From the NCBI RefSeq assembly GCF_004010325.2, contig NZ_SADR02000029.1, positions 16,984 to 80,983 of the forward strand: a stretch of 64,000 bases of DNA. The letters are read 5' to 3'. Under the pieces are notes generated by a model. That model worked only from the letters and a program-made list of their open reading frames with translations. It was not told where the DNA came from and ran no database searches. Positions 1 through 8,114 of this stretch are shown here, piece after piece. The DNA is from Mesorhizobium sp. M00.F.Ca.ET.216.01.1.1 (GTDB lineage: Bacteria; Pseudomonadota; Alphaproteobacteria; Rhizobiales; Rhizobiaceae). Position numbers and translations under genes: made by a program. Within the stretch, counting starts at the first letter, position 1. Each line of letters opens with the position of its first letter.

Positions 1-1020
1 CTGCAATCCGACCGGGACTGCGCCAAAAGCAAAGCCCCATACGGTAACTGCAATTGCCGAGATCAAGGCCGATGCTCCCATCGTCAGGAGCGAGACAGCG
101 GCTACGGCAATGAGCAGGGGCGGCAGGGCCGCGACCGCCTTGAGACTGTGTTTGGTGAGGAATGCGCCGGCTAAATTGCCGAAGACGCCGGCCGTGCCAA
201 AAGCAAGGAACACGAGCGGGATCGACTTCTTGTCGAGCGCAGGAACGCTCTCAAGAAAGGCGCGGATGTAGGCGAAGCTGGCAAAATGGCCGGAAGCGAC
301 CAATAGCACGACTAGCACCGCAACCTTCATCGCCGGATTCTTCGCGACATCCAGCGGACTGCGGAATCTGCGCACTTCGATCGGAGGCAGTGGCGGAATG
401 GTTACGAGTTGCACGAGCAGCGCAACGGCACTCACGATTGCGGCGACCTTGAACGAGGCTCGCCATCCCCAAATGTCACCGACATAAGCGCCGATTGGAG
501 CCGCGCAGACGGAGGCGACAGAAACGCCGGTGAGGATGATCGACATGGCGCGCGGCATGAGGTGACTTGGAACCAGCCGCATCGCCAACGCTGCCGAAAT
601 TGACCAAAAACCACCAAGCGATATGCCAAGGACGACGCGTGCCGCCAGCAAAACCGGCAGCGACCCCGCAACCTCCGCCAGAACGTTCGACAGGATCAGC
701 AGCAGCGTCATCGCCCAGATGACGACCCTGCGGTCCAGACGCTTTGTCACGATGGCGATTATCGGTGCCGAGATCGCCGCGACGATTGCGGTCGCTGTTA
801 GCGCCTGTCCAGCCGTGCCCGTGGTGATACGGAGATCATGCGCGAGCGGTGTCAGAACGCTGGCGGGCAGAAACTCTGCCGTCACAAGCCCGAAGGTGCC
901 GAAGGAAAGCGAAATGATGGCACCCCATGCAGGGCCAGAACGTTGATAGGGACTTTCTGGGTCAAGCCGATCTCGGTCGAACAAAGCCGCGTCCACTAAA
1001 TCTGTCGCCGATTCGGTCAT
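1..1020 (-). CDS. MFS drug/metabolite exporter, 3' end cut by window edge
   Basis: The minus-strand frame is open from an ATG at 1020 to position 1, giving 340 residues with no stop, so the C-terminus lies outside the window. The N-terminus is a short soluble stretch, followed by alternating hydrophobic segments. A typical MFS loop pattern is visible near residue 80 (TKRLDRRVVIWAM, the cytoplasmic loop between helices 2 and 3). The second hydrophobic block contains SIILTGVSVASVCAAPIGAYVGD, which resembles the helix-5 motif of DHA1 proton-coupled efflux pumps. It is probably an inner-membrane antiporter of the DHA1 group (NepI/YdhP-like); the substrate cannot be read from sequence. It is divergent from everything to its right and is followed by decayed DNA, so it may mark the edge of an older block. 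Confidence 0.85.
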   Translation of the reverse strand, partial: MTESATDLVDAALFDRDRLDPESPYQRSGPAWGAIISLSFGTFGLVTAEFLPASVLTPLAHDLRITTGTAGQALTATAIVAAISAPIIAIVTKRLDRRVVIWAMTLLLILSNVLAEVAGSLPVLLAARVVLGISLGGFWSISAALAMRLVPSHLMPRAMSIILTGVSVASVCAAPIGAYVGDIWGWRASFKVAAIVSAVALLVQLVTIPPLPPIEVRRFRSPLDVAKNPAMKVAVLVVLLVASGHFASFAYIRAFLESVPALDKKSIPLVFLAFGTAGVFGNLAGAFLTKHSLKAVAALPPLLIAVAAVSLLTMGASALISAIAVTVWGFAFGAVPVGLQ

Positions 1021-2290
1021 GAATGAGTTCTCCGGCTAGGAGCTGTTGCAGCAGGGGTGGCTACATCGCCGGGGATCAAAGCCGCGAGACCTTCCGGCGG
1101 CGGCCAGTCGGCATCAGTCGAGGCCTCGGCGCCCGACGCATCCGAGGCCTCATCGGAGGGCCGACGGACCCAACCGTCGACAATGCGGGAGAGTTCTCGG
1201 CGCGGTCGCATCGATCGCATTCGTCGAAGTGCGGCCTGTTCACTGCGAACCAAGCAAGCCGAACGCGGTGTCCTCGATCGAGGCCTTGATTGGGGGATGA
1301 TCGACGATCTCTATATTGCTTTGAAGCAGGAAGTTCCGTCGCCATATGTGGTTATCCTGGCAGCCAGAATTGAGCGGTTGTCGCAAGCACCAAGGCGGTC
1401 GCAATGAGTGCAACGAGGCGGAAGTCTGATCGATGGCTGCGGTTCGATGGCCGCGCGATCGACAAAATTGAGGTGATGAGTTATCCCTTTTGAAGCCGTT
1501 GCTCCCAATTTTGGGATAAGGTGATTGCAGGCGGTCCCAGCAACGTCGGGCGGCCTTTTTGGTGATCGAATTCATGGGACGACACTCTCGGTCCGTGACG
1601 CATCTGCGAATGACTGCGCAAGTTCCGTGCCATCAACGACAAATCTGGCTCTGCTGAGCGGGTGGTGGAGGCACGAGCGTGGGCTATCCCAAGAGCTTGC
1701 CGCAAGGTTGTTCGAAGTTGAGGTGCCGGATAGACCGCAAATATGTCGGGCGGCCTGGGGTTGGCCAACACGAAGATGCGCAAGTTCAAAAGGACGAGCT
1801 GAACCCTTGCCGATATCCGTCCGAGGCTGATCTGGAGAAGGTCAAGAACTGCGTCTTGAAGGCTTCCGCCGCACCGGCAAATGCGAAGCCAAGGTGCTGG
1901 GCAAGATGGACAGGGCCATCCAACCCGTCGACTGGACGCTCATGGCGTCGGTGTGGCTCTGTAGCTGGCGAGAAAAACGCCCTGCTGAAAGACAAAAGCT
2001 CGTGTGGCCGGCTCTGAAGGACGGCCAATGAGGCAGGCGAGGAGAGGCTATAGTCCATTCGTGTAGACTGATCTTGTCCCACGGAGGCGGCTAACCACCC
2101 CGCCAGACATCATCGAGGGGAGCGCCACTAGGCTCACCCCAAGTGTTGGTCATTTCCACCTGGGTGACCTCGGCCAAGTCACCAAGCCGCTTAGCGCAAG
2201 CTTTCGAACTGGATGCTCCCCGGGCACATGATCGGCTAGCGATCCCACCAGTTGAGTTGCTCCAAGTCGGTGTCTAGCTTTCTACATTCT
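1021..2290. other. About 1.3 kb with no intact gene
   Basis: All reading frames are short and overlap one another on both strands, and none shows a recognisable domain. Composition and frame-jumping suggest decayed coding DNA, but I cannot name the parent genes. A TTCGAAAGCTT stretch near 2198-2210 recalls part of a tts box on the minus strand, but the rest of that motif is absent. Confidence 0.4.
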
Positions 2291-2291
2291 G

Positions 2292-2307
2292 TGTCCGACG
2301 CTGGACA
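2292..2307 (+). promoter_or_regulatory. NifA upstream activator site (TGT-N10-ACA)
   Basis: TGT, ten bases, ACA is exact here (TGTCCGACGCTGGACA). It sits about 85 bases before the GG of a -24/-12 element, the usual distance for NifA acting on sigma54 holoenzyme. It is the expected enhancer for the P450 operon. Confidence 0.75.
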
Positions 2308-2390
2308 AGAATGTTGCAATCCCGACCAGCAAGTCAGCGCAGGCGCCACCTGCTGCCCAGCAAACAGCAAGGATTATCGAAAGACGAATT

Positions 2391-2406
2391 CGGCACGGAG
2401 CTTGCA
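2391..2406 (+). promoter_or_regulatory. Sigma54 -24/-12 promoter of the P450-nifQ operon
   Basis: The stretch CGGCACGGAGCTTGCA keeps GG and GC ten bases apart and matches GGCAC and TTGCA of the consensus; only the first T is replaced by C. The NifA site lies upstream. Transcription would begin near 2417, so the first in-frame ATG codons of the P450 gene (2418, 2424) would have almost no leader. Confidence 0.8.
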
Positions 2407-2417
2407 CCAACGATTGC

Positions 2418-3683
2418 ATGCAAATGCCGACAGCATCTCATGAACGGTCTCTCGATTCTGGCGCGGTTAAATCGCGGCCGGTTCCAGATCATGTCCCGCC
2501 CGAAATGGTGAGGGACTTCAACCTGTTTACGTCGCCCGGCATGTTGCCGACCGCTAACGGGGATCCGCATGCAGCGGTTGCTTGCATTCATGCCGGGCCT
2601 CCGATCTTTTATTCAACCAGCAACACGCGCGACGGTCGGGGTACCTGGGTCATCACTCGCGCGAGCGACCAGCGCCGGGTGCTGCAGGACACCGAAACGT
2701 TTTCCAGCCATCGCAGCATCTTCGCCTCTGTGCTCGGCGAGAGCTGGCCGATGATCCCGCTTGAGCTCGATCCGCCATTCCACGGTGTTTTTCGCTCACT
2801 GCTCAATCCGCTGCTTTCGCCAAAGCGGGTAATGGCATTGGAGCCGGCTGTCCGGGAACGAGCGATCAAGCTGATCGACAGGATCGCCGCATCAGGCACG
2901 AGCTGCGACATCATGAAGGATTTTGCAGTTCCGTTCGCGGTCAATATCTTCCTTCGCTTTATTGGGCTTTCGGACGACGGACTAGAAACATTTGTCGGCT
3001 GGGCTAGAGATCTGCTCCACGGCGATAAGGAGCAACGACCACCCGCAGCCCGGACGATCGTGGCCTTCATCGACGAACTTGCCACCGAGCGCCGCAAGGA
3101 GCCGGTCGATGATTTCATGACCTTCATCGTGAAGGCAAAGGTCGAGGGCCGTCTGCTCAGTGACGAAGAAGTCCGTGGCATCGGCGTGCTTGTGTTTGTC
3201 GCGGGGCTCGACACGGTCTCAGCAGCCATATGCTTCGACTTGGCCCATCTCGCGCGCAACCCCAAAGATCAGGAATTGCTACGAAGCGAACCGGACCGGA
3301 CTGCCGTCGCTGCGGAAGAATTGCTGCGCGCCTATTCGACCATTCAGATGATCCGAGTGGCAACGAAGGATGTCGACTTCAAAGGCGCGCCGATCCGCAA
3401 GGGAGACTATGTTTCCTGTGCCACGATGATTGCCAATCGTGACCCGGCGGAATTCGAATGCCCGAATGAGATCGATCTGGCGCGCGAGGACAACCGGCAC
3501 GCTGCCTTTGGCTATGGTCCCCATCGTTGTCTTGGCTCACACCTTGCCCGGCGGGAGATTGTCATTGGCCTGGAGGAGTGGCTGGCGCGCATCCCAGCCT
3601 TTCGGATCAAGACAGGGACTGAACCTATCACCTTCGGCGGCCATGTGTTCGGGATCGAGAATCTGATCCTGGACTGGTCCTGA
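2418..3683 (+). CDS. Cytochrome P450 (CYP127-like, y4vG type)
   Basis: A soluble bacterial P450 of 421 residues from the first ATG. The oxygen-binding I-helix reads VFVAGLDTVS (about residue 257), the K-helix ExxR lies within the LLRAYSTIQMIRVA region, and the heme-binding loop is FGYGPHRCLGSHLAR near residue 367, with Cys as axial ligand. It heads a gene set (P450, ferredoxin fusion, double SDR, luciferase-like enzyme) with the same order as NGR234 y4vG-y4vJ, which suggests oxidation of a small hydrophobic molecule during nitrogen fixation. The substrate is unknown. The start is uncertain: the sigma54 promoter ends just before 2418, so the ATG at 2505 (residue 30) is a real alternative, although neither has a clear ribosome binding site. 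Confidence 0.9.
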   Translation: MQMPTASHERSLDSGAVKSRPVPDHVPPEMVRDFNLFTSPGMLPTANGDPHAAVACIHAGPPIFYSTSNTRDGRGTWVITRASDQRRVLQDTETFSSHRSIFASVLGESWPMIPLELDPPFHGVFRSLLNPLLSPKRVMALEPAVRERAIKLIDRIAASGTSCDIMKDFAVPFAVNIFLRFIGLSDDGLETFVGWARDLLHGDKEQRPPAARTIVAFIDELATERRKEPVDDFMTFIVKAKVEGRLLSDEEVRGIGVLVFVAGLDTVSAAICFDLAHLARNPKDQELLRSEPDRTAVAAEELLRAYSTIQMIRVATKDVDFKGAPIRKGDYVSCATMIANRDPAEFECPNEIDLAREDNRHAAFGYGPHRCLGSHLARREIVIGLEEWLARIPAFRIKTGTEPITFGGHVFGIENLILDWS

Positions 3684-3712
3684 AGTTTCAGCCAACGACA
3701 TTGGAGTTCGCT

Positions 3713-4561
3713 ATGCGTGTCGTCGTACATAAAGCCAGATGCCAGGGTCATGCGCGCTGCTGGGCGCGGGCGCCGAGAGTCTTCAAGCTTGATGACGCCG
3801 GCTACATCTTGCCCGGTGATATTGATGTTGCCGATGGGGAGCAACTGCTTGCCTCAAAAGGGGTACGAGCCTGCCCCGAACAAGCTCTGGAAGTTGACGA
3901 GCCCCCCGCTAACTCAGTTGTAGAGAGAGACACACGCAAAGTGCAGACTGGCATCGGGAAGGATAAAACAATCATACAATTCGCGACAGACCCTGTCGAC
4001 CACGCGAAAATTACCGAACTGCGTGACCGAGAGGCGATCCGCAACTGCCTGTATCGGTACTGCCGCGGGATAGACCGCGCCGATGAGGCGGCGCTGCGTA
4101 GCGCATACTGGCCCGAAGCGTATGACAGGCACGGTCCCTATTGCGGACCGGCAGAGGACTTCATCCAATTTGCTCTCGGTCTGCCGGGGCACCGTAATAT
4201 CCATCAAATCACGAACAGCCTGATCGACTTCATCAGTTCAGCAGAGGCCGCGGTCGAGAGCTATTTCACCGCGCTGCAACGCGGACCGGATACAGACCAA
4301 GAAATACGTCAGACGCTGCTTTGCGGCCGTTACTGCGATCTGTTTCAGAAGAGGCAGGACGAGTGGCGAATTGCGGAACGGACAGTCGTCTACGATTGGG
4401 TTGAGGAGCAAATCCCGCCAGCGATTCTTGAGGCAGATAGGTTCGGCCGGCGACAGCCGATTGGAGCACCACATCCAGACGATCCCATCTACCAGTTGCT
4501 CAAGGGTCACATCCCCACCGACCAAGATGGCGTCGAGGGTCCCCAACTGGGAGCTGCATAA
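3713..4561 (+). CDS. 3Fe-4S ferredoxin fused to an NTF2/SnoaL-like domain
   Basis: The ATG at 3713 is chosen because TTGGAG precedes it by 7 bases; this gives 282 residues. Residues 1-65 form a small ferredoxin of the type that serves P450s: CQGHARC, then a C-P pair (RACPEQAL). The middle cysteine of a 4Fe-4S site is absent, as expected for a 3Fe-4S cluster. After a linker, residues 100-260 look like an NTF2-fold (SnoaL-like) domain, with REAIRNCLYRYCRGIDRADE and a conserved RNIHQITN. The ferredoxin would pass electrons to the P450 upstream, and the NTF2-fold half may bind or isomerise the product. The gap to the P450 is 29 bases, so they are probably co-transcribed. The domain calls are firm; the joint function is inference. 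Confidence 0.85.
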   Translation: MRVVVHKARCQGHARCWARAPRVFKLDDAGYILPGDIDVADGEQLLASKGVRACPEQALEVDEPPANSVVERDTRKVQTGIGKDKTIIQFATDPVDHAKITELRDREAIRNCLYRYCRGIDRADEAALRSAYWPEAYDRHGPYCGPAEDFIQFALGLPGHRNIHQITNSLIDFISSAEAAVESYFTALQRGPDTDQEIRQTLLCGRYCDLFQKRQDEWRIAERTVVYDWVEEQIPPAILEADRFGRRQPIGAPHPDDPIYQLLKGHIPTDQDGVEGPQLGAA

Positions 4562-4709
4562 GTGGGTAGAAATGGAGGATGAGCGCCCTACGGGAACGAC
4601 ATCTGTGTGGGGCCGCAACTGGCGGTCACTGCAACGATTTGGCTCGGCCCTTCATTCCGCCCAAGGTTGATGGGCTGAGATCACAAGCGGTCATCGTGGA
4701 GAAGCTCTC

Positions 4710-6311
4710 GTGAAACTGGCAGCACGCACCGTAATCATCACAGGCGCTGCGGGCGGGATCGGCCGTGCCCTGGTCGATATCCTTGCCGCGGACGGAGACA
4801 CTGTAGTTGCGGTGGACCTTCCGGGCAGTGGTGTGGTTGAACTGGCTCGGGATCTCGGGTCGCCGCACGTCGGTCTGGAGTGCGATGTGTCGCGAGAGAA
4901 GGACATGCTCTCACTTTTCGGCCAGGTCGAAGCACGGTTCGCGCAAATCGATGTCCTCATCAACAATGCGGCGGTTGGACCCACGATGGATAGGATCATC
5001 GACACCGCTGTCGATACCTTCCGACGCGGCGTGACAGTGAACCTTATTGGGCCATTCGTTATGGCCCGGGAAGCGGCGCGGCGCATGAAGCCGGGCGGTG
5101 CGATCGTCAATGTGGCTTCGATGGCGGGCGTGGTCGGCAATCCCAGGCGCAACGCCTACGCAGCCTCGAAAGCTGGCGTGATCTCGTTGACAAAGTCCCT
5201 TGCATGCGAGTGGGCTATGCGAGGAATCCGCGTCACGGCGGTGGCGCCGGGCTCCGTCCGCACCCCAATGGTCACAGAACTGGCACGCGCTGGCAAAATG
5301 GACCTCGCGGCGATACGCCGCCGCGTGCCGATGGGGCGCTTGGCTCGCCCCGACGAGATCGCCAGGGTCGTGCGTTTTCTGAGCAGCACGCAGGCGCGCT
5401 ACATCACCGGCTCGGTGCTGGCAGTCGACGGAGGCTGGATGTCATTCAACCAGCCGGGGGATGCTCACCCGCCGGTGGATGGTGCGCTCCAAGCCGAGCT
5501 CTCCTGTCCGGCCGAATGCACAGATGCGCGAATCGTGCTCGTCACCGGTGGCGCAAAAAGCATTGGCGCGGCCGTCGCTCGCCGCTTTGCCGCGAACGGC
5601 GACACCGTCGTGATTGCTGATAAAGATGGCACTGCAGCGGCAGAGCTGGCTACATCGCTCCCCGGCAAGCATCTGGCGAAATCGCTGGACGTGGCCGTCG
5701 AGAGCGATGTGGTGTCGATGTTCGAAGAACTGAGGGGACGCTTCGGGTATATCGATGTTCTGGTCAATAGTGCTGATACCGCCGACAGGATTGTGCCTGC
5801 GATCGAGCAACTGTCGAAACAGCTCGAACACGTCCTGGATGTCAACCTTACCGGCGCCTTCACCTGCGCGCGCGAAGCGATCAAGGCTATGCGCCCGGGC
5901 GGCGTGATCCTCAATCTCGGGTCGATCGACAGCTTTCTGCCGTTCGCGCCGCGCCATGCCTACGGCGCCTCCAAGGCGGGGATGGATATGCTGACCCGTT
6001 GCATGGCGGCCGAACTCGGGCCGGTCGGAATTCGGACAGCCACCGTCGCTCCTGGCCACATCCGCACGCCCGCACTTGCTCAGTTGGCCAAAGCCGGCCG
6101 CATCGACCTGGCAGCAATCGGACGACGCATCCCCATGGGCAGGATGGGACGGCCAGAAGACGTCGCAGATGCATCGTTCTTCCTTGCTTCGTCTGACGCC
6201 TCATACATCAACGGCTCGATCCTCTACGTGGACGGCGGCTGGACCTCGTTCGGTGATGCGGGAAACGCCAGCGAACTCTATGACGAATGTTTTGCGGAGG
6301 CCGCAGGTTAA
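4710..6311 (+). CDS. Tandem two-domain short-chain dehydrogenase/reductase (y4vI-like)
   Basis: A 533-residue protein holding two complete SDR units. The first begins with the NAD(P) loop TGAAGGIGRAL near residue 11 and has the catalytic YAASK near residue 150. The second begins with VTGGAKSIGAAVA near residue 275 and has YGASK near residue 415. Each half ends with a typical GGW motif (VDGGWMSF, VDGGWTSF), so the protein is a head-to-tail duplication rather than a frame artefact. It starts at GTG 4710, preceded by GGAGAAG. The NGR234 protein y4vI has the same double architecture. In this operon it probably oxidises or reduces an alcohol made by the P450. The two halves have diverged, so they may act on successive positions or one may have become structural. 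Confidence 0.9.
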   Translation: MKLAARTVIITGAAGGIGRALVDILAADGDTVVAVDLPGSGVVELARDLGSPHVGLECDVSREKDMLSLFGQVEARFAQIDVLINNAAVGPTMDRIIDTAVDTFRRGVTVNLIGPFVMAREAARRMKPGGAIVNVASMAGVVGNPRRNAYAASKAGVISLTKSLACEWAMRGIRVTAVAPGSVRTPMVTELARAGKMDLAAIRRRVPMGRLARPDEIARVVRFLSSTQARYITGSVLAVDGGWMSFNQPGDAHPPVDGALQAELSCPAECTDARIVLVTGGAKSIGAAVARRFAANGDTVVIADKDGTAAAELATSLPGKHLAKSLDVAVESDVVSMFEELRGRFGYIDVLVNSADTADRIVPAIEQLSKQLEHVLDVNLTGAFTCAREAIKAMRPGGVILNLGSIDSFLPFAPRHAYGASKAGMDMLTRCMAAELGPVGIRTATVAPGHIRTPALAQLAKAGRIDLAAIGRRIPMGRMGRPEDVADASFFLASSDASYINGSILYVDGGWTSFGDAGNASELYDECFAEAAG

Positions 6312-6448
6312 TTGCCAGGCCTTCGCAGGCGACCGGCCGAGCATTATGAAGCCTCGGCTCCACGACGCACCCGAGGTGCTTGAGATCCAAGCATGTGCAT
6401 GCCGAGCACATTCCCGGTCGGCTGACGTGTCTATAACGAGGAGAAATC

Positions 6449-7501
6449 ATGGAATTTGCCACGTTCATTCTGGCCGCCCAGCGTGGCTATCACCAATCCT
6501 CAGAAAGCGTCATCCGCAACTCCATCGAACAGGCCGTCGCTTCGGAGCAGGCTGGGTTCAACACCGCGTGGTTTGCTGAGCACCACTTCAACAATTACAG
6601 CCTCATACCATCCCCGCTGATGATGGTGGCGCACTGCGCCGGCTTGACAAGCACGATTCGCCTGGGCACTGCCGTCTGCGTGCTGCCGCTTTACCAACCG
6701 CAGCGCCTGCTGTCCGAGATCGGCTTCGCCGACATCGTTGCGAACGGCCGTCTCGAGCTCGGCGTAGGCTTGGGATACCAGCAGTTCGAGTTCGAACGGT
6801 TCGGCGTGGACATCAATGAGGCGCCGGCCGTCTTTTCGGAATACCTGGACATCATTCTCAAGGGCCTCAACCAAAACGTCTTCGAACACGACGGCCAGTA
6901 TGAGAAGATCCCCCCAACAGCGATTTCGGTCCGCACAGTCCAGCAGCCGACGCCGCCTATCTGGATCGCTGGCGGAGCCGCACGGATGGCTCGGGCCTAC
7001 CGCGACGGGCACAATTTTTTTGTCACAGCCTTCCACGACGGCTTAGAGACTTTGACCACACTGCGTGAATCAGTCGAGAGGGCGGCGGCATCCGAGGAAA
7101 AGAACGTCACCGACGTCAAGATATCGCTGCTGCGCTGCTGCTATGCCAGCCACGACGAGTTGGAGATCAACAGCTATCTCGACAACGCCCGCTTCCAGCG
7201 CCGGCTTTCTGAAGCCCTGCATCAGCGCCGCCAACAGAGCCACGATGGCTACCTGCTGCAGGAGACACCGACCCAGCAGGATCTGTCCTTCGAGACCATG
7301 CGCAAAAATTTGCCGATTGGCAGCGTAAATCGCGTGATTGATCGCCTGCTGGAAGAGATCGATATCTTGAAACCGGACCAGATCGCAGTTCAGACTCAAT
7401 TGGGCGACTTCGACCAAAAGACGATGCTGCGCCAGATCGAGCTCTGGGGCGACAAGATCATCCCTGCGGTCAACAAGGCGCTTTGTCATGCCGGAAGCTG
7501 A
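6449..7501 (+). CDS. Luciferase-like flavin-dependent monooxygenase (y4vJ-like)
   Basis: 350 residues with the LLM fold: the N-terminal strand MEFATFIL, then AFGFNTAWFAEHHF-like text (GFNTAWFAEHHFNNY) and GRLELGVGLGYQ, all hallmarks of bacterial luciferase-family enzymes that use reduced FMN. The start is ATG 6449, with GAGGAG ending 8 bases before it. It follows the double SDR by about 140 bases and overlaps nifQ by 14 bases, so it belongs to the NifA-dependent operon. The order P450, ferredoxin, SDR, LLM matches the y4v set of NGR234 next to nif genes. The substrate is unknown. Confidence 0.9.
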   Translation: MEFATFILAAQRGYHQSSESVIRNSIEQAVASEQAGFNTAWFAEHHFNNYSLIPSPLMMVAHCAGLTSTIRLGTAVCVLPLYQPQRLLSEIGFADIVANGRLELGVGLGYQQFEFERFGVDINEAPAVFSEYLDIILKGLNQNVFEHDGQYEKIPPTAISVRTVQQPTPPIWIAGGAARMARAYRDGHNFFVTAFHDGLETLTTLRESVERAAASEEKNVTDVKISLLRCCYASHDELEINSYLDNARFQRRLSEALHQRRQQSHDGYLLQETPTQQDLSFETMRKNLPIGSVNRVIDRLLEEIDILKPDQIAVQTQLGDFDQKTMLRQIELWGDKIIPAVNKALCHAGS

Positions 7502-8114
7502 AGCCGGCCGTTACGATGATGGCTGCCTATCCAGCGCGCAATGGCGTGGGTCCGAGCTAGGGAGGAGCTTCGATCAGCATGTGCTGCCCTGCGTACATTC
7601 ACGTTCGCTTGAGGAGGTCCAGGCGGGCGAGGTGTTGGCGACGGAGGGGACAGGCCTTTCGTCTGTCGAATTGCGTGATGTCTTGGCCGCAACTTTCCCG
7701 TCTACCTCCAGCAGCGTATTCGCTTTGGAGGAGTTGAGCGAGCCCGAGCCGGAACTGGAAGAGGAGCTGCTACGCCGGCTGCTGCTAGCGCATGCTGCGC
7801 CGGCCGACCCGGCGAGCGGCCGCTTGGCCAAGATCATCGCCCGGCGTGCGATGCGCACGGACCATCTTTGGCGGGATCTTGGCCTCTCAAATCGCGCTGA
7901 GCTCAGCCGCCTGCTTGCCAGACATTTTCCCGCGCTGGCGGCAGGCAACACAGAAAACATGAAATGGAAAAAGTACTTTTACCGCAAGCTGTGTGAGGCC
8001 GAAGGCTTTTCGTCATGCACTGCACCCAGTTGTCGGGAATGCCAGGACTTCGAAAGCTGCTTCGGCCCGGAGGAAGTTGAGAGTCGCCTCTCGCCGACCA
8101 GGAATGCCGGTTAG
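7488..8114 (+). CDS. nifQ: NifQ, molybdenum donor for FeMo-co synthesis
   Basis: 208 residues. The C-terminus carries the diagnostic NifQ cysteine pattern C-x4-C-x2-C-x5-C, seen as CTAPSCRECQDFESC near residue 180, which binds a Mo-Fe-S cluster. The preceding MKWKKYFYRKLCEAEGF is also typical. NifQ passes molybdenum to the NifE-NifN/NifH assembly. The start codon lies inside the end of the upstream monooxygenase gene, so translation is probably coupled. Its 3' end overlaps the convergent rpoN gene by 4 bases. The first 90 residues are poorly conserved, as usual for the family. Confidence 0.92.
   Translation: MPEAEAGRYDDGCLSSAQWRGSELGRSFDQHVLPCVHSRSLEEVQAGEVLATEGTGLSSVELRDVLAATFPSTSSSVFALEELSEPEPELEEELLRRLLLAHAAPADPASGRLAKIIARRAMRTDHLWRDLGLSNRAELSRLLARHFPALAAGNTENMKWKKYFYRKLCEAEGFSSCTAPSCRECQDFESCFGPEEVESRLSPTRNAG

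Noticed and set aside
2196..2215. Possible tts box on the minus strand (TTCGAAAGCTT)
   Set aside because: Only the right half of the motif is present, and it points into decayed DNA with no gene.
2301..2317. TGGACAAGAATGTTGC as a sigma54 promoter
   Set aside because: GG and GC are eleven bases apart, and the element overlaps the NifA site.
5442..6059. 205-residue minus-strand frame opposite the double SDR
   Set aside because: It is the antisense shadow of a clear SDR gene with high-GC codons.
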